Shown here: one piece after another, positions 15,187 to 19,998 of the stretch
Position numbering within the stretch: the first letter of the stretch is position 1
Layout: every line of letters starts with the position of its first letter
The notes under the pieces: model-generated
What the model was told of the DNA's origin: nothing
Database searches by the model: none
Seen by the model: only the letters and a program-made list of their open reading frames with translations
Translations under genes and position numbers: made by a program
Source: Pseudomonadota bacterium
GTDB taxonomy: Bacteria; Pseudomonadota; Alphaproteobacteria; Acetobacterales; Acetobacteraceae
Reading direction: 5' to 3'
DNA length: 19,998 bases
NCBI GenBank assembly: GCA_021805485.1
Contig: JAJZFF010000408.1
Coordinates: 1 to 19,998, forward strand

Positions 15187-15870
15187 TCAGCCGGCCGGCT
15201 GCGGCGGAAAAGCGACGTAGATGTCGACCCGCCGGTTGGCGGCGCGCCCGGCGGCCGTCGCGTTGCTGGCGACCGGATCCTGCGGCCCCATGCCCCGCGT
15301 GGCGATGCGCTGCCCGCTGATCCCGTGCGACACGAGATAGGTTTTCACGCTTGCCGCGCGATGGTCGGACAGCGGGTAATTGATCGCGTTCGAGCCGGTG
15401 CTGTCGGTATAGCCGATGATCTGCACCGTCTCGGTCGGGTTCTGCTGCAATCCCTGGCCGAGCTGGTCGAGGATCGGGTAGAGGCGCGGGTTCAGGGTCG
15501 CGCTGCCGGTGGAGAAGCCGGCATCGGCCGGCACGTTCAGCTTCAGCCGGTTGTCGGCGGTCTGGCTGACCTGCACGCCGGTTCCCTGCGCGGTGCGCTG
15601 CAGCGCCTGCTTCTGCGCCTCGAGATGCTGGTTCCAGAGATAGCCGCCGAGCGCGCCGGCCGCAGCGCCGCCCAGCGCGCCGATGACGGTGCCGCGGGCC
15701 TGGCCGCCGCTCGCCAGCGCGCCGATCAGCGCGCCGCCCGCGGCCCCGAGTCCGGCCCCCGTCGCGGCACTCGTGGCCCCCGGATTGTTCGCGGCGTATT
15801 GCTGGCTGCAGCCGGCGAGCATGGCGACGCACATCGCCGCGGCGGCGGCTCGGTTGACGGATCGGATCAT
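15187..15870 (-). CDS. OmpA-family lipoprotein with glycine zipper
   Basis: This is a 227-residue envelope protein. The start at 15870 opens a lipoprotein signal peptide with lipobox LAGC (C21), so it should be acylated. Residues ~35-80 are a glycine/alanine-rich zipper (GLGAAGGALIGALASGG, GTVIGALGGAAAGALGG) able to insert in membrane. Residues ~115-222 are the OmpA C-terminal domain: FSTGSATLNPRLYPILDQLG, VQIIGYTDSTGSNAINYPLS and the terminal NRRVDIYV, with the Asp and Arg that grip peptidoglycan diaminopimelate. The architecture matches YiaD-like proteins linking outer membrane to cell wall. GGAG lies about 11 bases upstream of the ATG. An upstream in-frame start at 16059 would overlap the hydratase gene and bury the signal peptide. 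Confidence 0.92.
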   Translation of the reverse strand: MIRSVNRAAAAAMCVAMLAGCSQQYAANNPGATSAATGAGLGAAGGALIGALASGGQARGTVIGALGGAAAGALGGYLWNQHLEAQKQALQRTAQGTGVQVSQTADNRLKLNVPADAGFSTGSATLNPRLYPILDQLGQGLQQNPTETVQIIGYTDSTGSNAINYPLSDHRAASVKTYLVSHGISGQRIATRGMGPQDPVASNATAAGRAANRRVDIYVAFPPQPAG

Positions 15871-15918
15871 TGGTTTCGGCGCTCCGGAATGTCTGTTCTT
15901 GAATGTCAGCGAGGCCGC

Positions 15919-15949
15919 CCGGCAAGCGGGGAAATTCGCCCCGCGCCGG
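15919..15949. terminator. Strong GC hairpin behind the hydratase gene
   Basis: CCGGC-AA-GCGGGG pairs with CCCCGC-GCCGG around the loop AAATTCG, giving an 11-bp stem with a 2-base bulge. It lies about 45 bp past the enoyl-CoA hydratase stop and about 50 bp before the OmpA-family start, both on the minus strand. The minus-strand flank has no T-run, so it may act as a factor-dependent pause or mRNA-protecting hairpin separating the two units. Confidence 0.45.
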
Positions 15950-15994
15950 ACTTCCCTTGTCTTTCTGCCTCCGGATTCTTCCGCAAGCAAGACG

Positions 15995-16792
15995 TCAGCT
16001 TCCGGTGAAATTCGGCTTGCGCTTTTCGTGGAAGGCCTCGACACCCTCCCGGAAATCATCGGACTGGCGCAGCCGGCTGTAGCAATGCCCCTCGAGTTCG
16101 ATCGCGGTCGTCAGCAGGGCGTCCTCCGTCTCGTTCAGCAGCCGCTTCGCGGTTCGCTGCGCCAGCGGGGCGAAGGCGCGAAGCTCGTCCACCAGCGCGT
16201 CGACGGCGGCCTCGAGGCGATCATCGGGCACGCATTCGGTGGCGATGCCCCAGTCCAGCGCCTGGCGGGCGGAGATGCGCCGTGACCGCATGACGATGTC
16301 CTTCGTCCGGGTGATCCCCACGATCTTCTGCAGGCGCGCCGAGCCGCCGGAACCGGGGATCTGGCCGAGCTTCTGCTCGGGAAGCGCGTATTGGCAGGTC
16401 TCGGAGACGATGCGGAAATCGCAGGCCAGCGAGATCTCGAAGCCGACGCCGAAGGTGTAGCCGCGGTTCGCGGCGATCACCGGCTTCGAGCAGCGCGCCG
16501 GCGCGGCGATGTTCCATGCCAGTTTCGAGACATGCTCGGGCGATGCCTCGAGAAAGCCGCGGATATAGCCGCCCGAGGAAAAATGCTCGCCATCCGCCCG
16601 CAGCACGATGACCCTCACCCGCCCGTCCTCGTCGAGGGCTTCGAAGGCGTGGCGCAACTGGTCGCGCTGCGGCATCGAGATCGTGTTCATCGGCGGCCGG
16701 GCGAGGACGATGTCCGCGCGCGCGCGGTCGGCGTCGATCTCGACGCGGAAACCGTCGAGGCGGGCGAGGCGGGGATCAGGCTGGTCGGTCAT
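15995..16792 (-). CDS. Enoyl-CoA hydratase/isomerase (crotonase family)
   Basis: This 265-residue cytosolic crotonase-fold enzyme adds water to, or isomerises, an unsaturated acyl-CoA. Oxyanion-hole segments are GEHFSSGGYI (68-77) and NRGYTFGVGFEISLACD (109-125). Both catalytic glutamates of true hydratases are present: E119 (GFEIS) and E139 (LPEQKLG), followed by QIPGSGGSARLQ. The C-terminus (FREGVEAFHEKRKPNFTG) is the standard family ending. The start at 16792 overlaps the ligase stop by 4 bp (ATGA). It is the last gene of the operon. The exact acyl substrate is unknown; the neighbours suggest an unusual cyclic or aromatic acyl-CoA rather than a standard fatty acid. Confidence 0.93.
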   Translation of the reverse strand: MTDQPDPRLARLDGFRVEIDADRARADIVLARPPMNTISMPQRDQLRHAFEALDEDGRVRVIVLRADGEHFSSGGYIRGFLEASPEHVSKLAWNIAAPARCSKPVIAANRGYTFGVGFEISLACDFRIVSETCQYALPEQKLGQIPGSGGSARLQKIVGITRTKDIVMRSRRISARQALDWGIATECVPDDRLEAAVDALVDELRAFAPLAQRTAKRLLNETEDALLTTAIELEGHCYSRLRQSDDFREGVEAFHEKRKPNFTGS

Positions 16793-18342
16793 GGATTCGG
16801 TTCCCTGGAGGTGGATGGCCCGGAGAGGCACGATGGATCGAGGGCGTAGTCGCCGGCGACCAGCTTGCGCCGCAGCAGCTTGCCGACGGGCGATTTCGGC
16901 AGCTCCGTCACGAAGACATAGCGCCGGGGGCGCTTGAACCGCGCGAGGCCCGAGGCGATGCAATGCGCATCGAGCGTTTCCGCGGCCACCGGGGCGCGGC
17001 ATTTCACGAAGGCCGCGACGATCCGGCCCCAGCGCTCGTCCGCCAGCCCGGCGACCGCGACCTCGGACACCGCGGGATGCAGCGACAGGCAGCTCTCGAT
17101 CTCGACGGGCGACACGTTCTCCCCGCCGGTGATGATCATGTCATCGACCCGGCCGGTGACGAAGAGGTCGCCCTCCGCGTCGAGATATCCGGTGTCGCCG
17201 GTGAAATACCAGCCGCCGCGGAAGGCGCGCGCGTCGGCGTCCGGCCGCCGCCAGTAGCCCTCGAACGCCTCGTCGCTCGCGGCATCGGCGATGATCTCGC
17301 CCTCCTGCCCCTGGGCGACCTGCGCGTCCGGATCGCCGGGGCCGATCCGCACGACGCGCAGACGCTGGTTGATCCCGGCCCGCCCCGCCGAACCGGGCTT
17401 GCGCACGGCATCCTGGTCGATCGCGAAGGTGTAGATCTCCGACGAGCCGTAATGGTTGACGAACAGGTCCGGACGGAATGCGCCGTCGAGCGCCCGCAGC
17501 AGCCCGTCGGTCATCGAGGCGCCGGCGAAGCCGAGCTTGCGGACCGAGGACACGTCGTGCGCGGCAAAGGCCGGATGGTTCAGCAGGTCGTGATACAGCG
17601 TCGGCACCAGGTAGAGATTGGTGATCCGCTCCCGCTCGATCAGGCCGAGCGCGCGCGCCGGATCGAACCGCGGCAGGCAGACGAAGCAGCCGCCGATGAG
17701 CGACATGGCGAGCAGCGAGCGCACGCCCATGGTGTGATAGAGCGGCATCACGCCCAGGGTGCGTTCGCCGGCGCGGTAGAGGTTCTGCGCGACATGGGCG
17801 ATCGCCGCGGCGCGCTCGGTGCGGTGGCGGCGCGGAACGCCCTTGGGCTGCCCGGTCGTGCCGGAGGTGTAGAGCATCAGCGACAGCGCGTCCGCGGAGA
17901 CGTCCGGCAGCGCGCCATCGCCGGCGAGATCGCGGAAGCCGATCCCGGCCGATGCGGCGTTATCCACGCCGATCCGGAGCAGGCCGGCGGCGTCCACCGC
18001 GTCACCGGCCGCGTGCGACACCGGCTCGGTGACCAGCGCCCGCGCGCCGGCATTCTCCACCACGAAGCCGAGTTCGTCGCCGGTCATCCGCCAGTTGACC
18101 GGGGTGATCACCAGCCCGGCGAACTGGCAGGCCCAATGCAGCGTCGCCGCCTCCCAGCGGTTCTGCAGCGCCGTGACGATCCGCTCCCCCGGCCGCAAGC
18201 CCAGCGCCGCGAGGCCGCGCGCCACCGCCTCGATCCTGGAGAGCCAGTCCCGATAGGAGAGGCGGACGCCCTCATCGACGATGGCGATCGCCGAGGGGTC
18301 GCGGGCCGCACTCGCGCGGAAGCTCGTGGCGAGATCAAACAT
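16789..18342 (-). CDS. Acyl-CoA ligase, AMP-forming (class I adenylate-forming enzyme)
   Basis: This 517-residue cytosolic enzyme activates a carboxylic acid with ATP and joins it to CoA. Motifs in order are LYTSGTTGQPKG (157-168), the phosphate-binding loop; NHYGSSEIYTF (296-306), A5-type; YFTGDTGYLDAEGDLF with VTGRVDDMIITGGENVSP, the hinge and C-domain entry; and K488 in PKSPVGKLLRRKL, the catalytic lysine for adenylation. Length matches family norms. The start at 18342 overlaps the [2Fe-2S] subunit gene by 8 bp. Acyl specificity is not readable, but co-expression with a molybdenum hydroxylase recalls arrangements in which an aryl- or cycloalkyl-carboxylate is first activated. Confidence 0.93.
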   Translation of the reverse strand: MFDLATSFRASAARDPSAIAIVDEGVRLSYRDWLSRIEAVARGLAALGLRPGERIVTALQNRWEAATLHWACQFAGLVITPVNWRMTGDELGFVVENAGARALVTEPVSHAAGDAVDAAGLLRIGVDNAASAGIGFRDLAGDGALPDVSADALSLMLYTSGTTGQPKGVPRRHRTERAAAIAHVAQNLYRAGERTLGVMPLYHTMGVRSLLAMSLIGGCFVCLPRFDPARALGLIERERITNLYLVPTLYHDLLNHPAFAAHDVSSVRKLGFAGASMTDGLLRALDGAFRPDLFVNHYGSSEIYTFAIDQDAVRKPGSAGRAGINQRLRVVRIGPGDPDAQVAQGQEGEIIADAASDEAFEGYWRRPDADARAFRGGWYFTGDTGYLDAEGDLFVTGRVDDMIITGGENVSPVEIESCLSLHPAVSEVAVAGLADERWGRIVAAFVKCRAPVAAETLDAHCIASGLARFKRPRRYVFVTELPKSPVGKLLRRKLVAGDYALDPSCLSGPSTSREPNP

Positions 18343-18853
18343 CGCCGCCCTCCCCCGGCGCGCCGCGCAGGGATGCGGCCGCATCGAGCGCCGCCGCGAC
18401 GATCGGCGCATAGCCGGTGCAGCGGCAGAGATGGCCGCCGACGACCTCCCGCACGGCCTCCGGCGTCGGGTCGGGCGCGGCGCGCAGGAAGGCATCGAGC
18501 GACATCAGGATGCCGGCGGTGCAAAACCCGCATTGCAGCGCATGATGGCGGCGGAACGCCTCCTGCAGCACGCCGAGCCGTCCCGCCCGCGGCGCCAGGC
18601 CTTCCACCGTCCGCACCGCGCAGCCCTCGACCTGCAGCGCAAGGGTCAGGCAGGCCCGCGCCGGCGCGCCGTCGATCTGCACCGTGCAGGCGCCGCAGAC
18701 GCCGTGCTCGCAGCCGACATGCGTTCCGGTCGCCCCCAATCCGTGCCGCAGCAGGTCGGCGAGCGAGGTGCGCGGCGACGCGGCGGCGACCACCTCGCGC
18801 CCGTTCAGGGTGAAGCGGATCTCGTGACGTTCGTCGGCGGTCAGGATCGTCAT
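18335..18853 (-). CDS. Molybdenum hydroxylase [2Fe-2S] subunit (CoxS/XdhC-type small subunit)
   Basis: This 172-residue electron-transfer subunit belongs to a xanthine-dehydrogenase/CO-dehydrogenase-type enzyme. The plant-ferredoxin cluster ligands are C48, C53, C56 and C68 (GCEHGVCGACTV, then RACL). The second, all-helical cluster uses C108, C111, C143 and C145 (QCGFCTAGILMS, then HLCRCTGY). All eight are present, so both clusters should assemble. It passes electrons from the molybdenum centre to FAD. ATG at 18853 overlaps the FAD-subunit stop by 4 bp. No twin-arginine signal is present, so the enzyme is cytoplasmic. Confidence 0.94.
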   Translation of the reverse strand: MTILTADERHEIRFTLNGREVVAAASPRTSLADLLRHGLGATGTHVGCEHGVCGACTVQIDGAPARACLTLALQVEGCAVRTVEGLAPRAGRLGVLQEAFRRHHALQCGFCTAGILMSLDAFLRAAPDPTPEAVREVVGGHLCRCTGYAPIVAAALDAAASLRGAPGEGGDV

Positions 18854-19668
18854 GCCAGGGCCTCCCCGATGACCTGTCGGCCGAGATGGCGGACCAGGTC
18901 GCGCCGGTAGCGCGCGTCGGCGTGGAAATCCGCCCTCGCATCGAGCGACCACGCGATGTCGTTCAGGGCGTCGTCGAGCGCCGTGCCGCCGATGCGGGGC
19001 AGCAGGCGCAGCACCGGCCGGTCGGCGACGCCGCCGATCGCGAGGCGCACACCGTCCGCCGTCGCCACCGCCGCCGCCGCGACGATGGCGAAATCGCCAT
19101 GCCGGCGGCCGATTTCGGCAAAGCCGCAGCGCCGCCCGGACAAGGCATCCGGCAGGCTGACCGCCTCGATCAGCTCGTCGTCACGCCGTGCGGTCTGCAT
19201 CGTGCCGAGGAAGAAGTCGGCGGCGCCGATCACGCGCGCGCCCGCCGCGCTGCGAAGATGCACCGCGCCGTCGAGGGCCAGCAGGCAGAGCGGAATTTCG
19301 GCGCTCGGATCGGCATGGGCGACCGAGCCGCAAACGGTGCCGCGCGCGCGCGTCTGGTAATGGCCGACCCAGGGAAGCGCGAGACCGAGCAGCGGCGCCT
19401 CGCCGGCAAGCCCGGGCCGCGCCAGCAGCGCCGCCTGCCGCACCCCGGCGCCGATCCGAAGCTGCCCGCCCGCGTGGCGCACCTCGGCCAGCGCGCCGAT
19501 CCGCATGATGTCGACCAGAACCTGCGGCCGGGCCAGCCGCATGTTCAGCATCGCGACCAGCGACTGTCCTCCGGCCAGCACCCGCGCATCGGCCCCATGG
19601 GTCCGCAGCGCGTCCAGCGCCTCATCCAGCGTCCCCGCGCGGCAATAGGCGAACGGCGCGGGCTTCAT
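18850..19668 (-). CDS. Molybdenum hydroxylase FAD subunit (CoxM-type medium subunit)
   Basis: This 272-residue flavoprotein subunit belongs to the same enzyme. FAD-binding motifs are LAGGQSLVAMLNMRLARP (31-48) and GTVCGSVAHADPSAE (110-124); the latter has Cys113 where Gly is more usual. The C-terminal CO-dehydrogenase flavoprotein domain follows (about 170-270). At 272 residues with few cysteines it lacks the extra [4Fe-4S] loop of 4-hydroxybenzoyl-CoA reductase, so a hydroxylase or dehydrogenase reaction is likelier than ring-hydroxyl reduction. Overlaps the CoxG-like stop by 4 bp. The molybdopterin large subunit gene is not in the window. Confidence 0.93.
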   Translation of the reverse strand: MKPAPFAYCRAGTLDEALDALRTHGADARVLAGGQSLVAMLNMRLARPQVLVDIMRIGALAEVRHAGGQLRIGAGVRQAALLARPGLAGEAPLLGLALPWVGHYQTRARGTVCGSVAHADPSAEIPLCLLALDGAVHLRSAAGARVIGAADFFLGTMQTARRDDELIEAVSLPDALSGRRCGFAEIGRRHGDFAIVAAAAVATADGVRLAIGGVADRPVLRLLPRIGGTALDDALNDIAWSLDARADFHADARYRRDLVRHLGRQVIGEALA

Positions 19669-19998
19669 CGGCCAGCTCCCAGCATGCGCAGCAGCCGTTT
19701 CCAGAAGCCCGGCCGCGTGGGCGCCCCGCCGGCGCGGCGCGCCAGCGCCTCGAAGAAGGCGCCGATGACGACCCGGCTCGCCCCCGCCAGCAGCCGGTCC
19801 CCCGCCGCGGCGACCCGGCCGCCGATCCGCACCTCGTACTCGTATTCGATCCGCGTGCCGCCCGCGCCCTCGGGCAGGAGCCGCACCCGGCCGCTGCCGG
19901 CACCGCCCCCCAGCGCCCCCTCGATCGTGCCGGACAGCGTCGCTTCCCGCGGCTCATCGAGACCGGAAAGCCGGATCGACGCGCTGTAGCGGCCCCTC
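19665..19998 (-). CDS. CoxG-like SRPBCC protein, C-terminal part
   Basis: The frame is open to the right window edge, so only the last ~110 residues are visible. Visible landmarks are RYSASIRLSGLDEPREATLS, then LSGTIEGALGGGAGSGRVRL, the gap-free beta strands ending GTRIEYEYEVRIGG, then DRLLAGASRVVIGAFFEALA. This is the carbon monoxide dehydrogenase subunit G pattern: beta strands, then an amphipathic helix and a basic tail (FWKRLLRMLGAGR). In CO oxidisers CoxG anchors the enzyme at the membrane and helps maturation. The family tends to accompany Mo hydroxylases of many substrates, so it does not prove CO oxidation. Stop overlaps the FAD-subunit start (ATGA). Confidence 0.82.
   Translation of the reverse strand, partial: RGRYSASIRLSGLDEPREATLSGTIEGALGGGAGSGRVRLLPEGAGGTRIEYEYEVRIGGRVAAAGDRLLAGASRVVIGAFFEALARRAGGAPTRPGFWKRLLRMLGAGR

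Noticed and set aside
16963..18813. 616-residue plus-strand open frame
   Set aside because: It is antisense to the CoA ligase and [2Fe-2S] subunit genes, whose motifs are complete.
18335..19998. Aerobic CO dehydrogenase for CO oxidation
   Set aside because: Subunit homology alone cannot separate CODH from other Mo hydroxylases; the CoA ligase and hydratase in the operon argue against CO as the substrate, and the diagnostic large subunit is not visible.

Overview
The window is GC-rich chromosomal DNA with tightly packed genes, heavy G/C bias at third codon positions and very long antisense shadow frames. The gene content points to an alphaproteobacterium: an IalB-like periplasmic protein, a DUF983 protein, a cytoplasmic PAS chemoreceptor, an aat gene, and an intergenic hairpin repeat bounded by TAGAGCA/TGCTCTA. 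Acetobacteraceae (Acidiphilium or Rhodopila relatives) is my best guess, but that is inference. I see no rRNA, tRNA, CRISPR array, insertion sequence or prophage gene. No stretch longer than about 300 bases lacks a gene.

Left part (1-2875): the C-terminal end of an outer-membrane beta-barrel protein, possibly TpsB/ShlB-like; an orphan glycine betaine/choline-type binding protein on the minus strand; then three small plus-strand envelope genes (a 74-aa exported proline-rich protein, an IalB-like protein, and a 46-aa single-span membrane protein overlapping it). The last gene's stop codon lies inside a 106-bp double-hairpin repeat.

Metabolic and transport block (2924-7523): a two-gene plus-strand operon encodes a DhnA-like class I aldolase homologue and a PfkB sugar kinase, which together look like a phosphorylate-then-cleave sugar module. 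It meets, with a 4-bp gap, a minus-strand polar amino acid ABC transporter (binding protein, permease, ATPase; transcribed 7523 to 5090). Then come aat (Leu/Phe-tRNA-protein transferase), a soluble PAS/MCP chemoreceptor, and a translationally coupled DUF983-HPP membrane protein pair.

Regulatory block (10949-14777): a MocR-type (GntR plus aminotransferase) regulator diverges from the DUF983-HPP pair. The shared intergenic region holds two copies of the perfect palindrome CATATATATG. Next are a LysR regulator and a TetR regulator, with a DUF1348 (NTF2-like) gene heading the tetR operon. Directly in front of the DUF1348 start is a near-perfect 37-bp inverted repeat, a strong candidate TetR operator. 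Divergent from it is a small 83-aa cytosolic protein.

Right part (15187-19998): an OmpA-family glycine-zipper lipoprotein with a truncated gene remnant behind it, then a minus-strand operon entering from beyond the window. In transcription order it encodes a CoxG-like SRPBCC protein, the FAD subunit and the [2Fe-2S] subunit of a CODH/xanthine-dehydrogenase-type molybdenum hydroxylase, an acyl-CoA ligase (AMP-forming) and an enoyl-CoA hydratase. Every junction overlaps by 4 or 8 bp. I read this as a catabolic operon in which an organic acid is activated to its CoA thioester, hydroxylated and hydrated. The molybdenum subunit must lie outside the window, upstream.

I see no unmistakably new defence or mobile system. 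The strongest leads are the aldolase-kinase module, the Mo-hydroxylase/CoA-ligase operon, and two regulator/operator pairs readable directly from the sequence.
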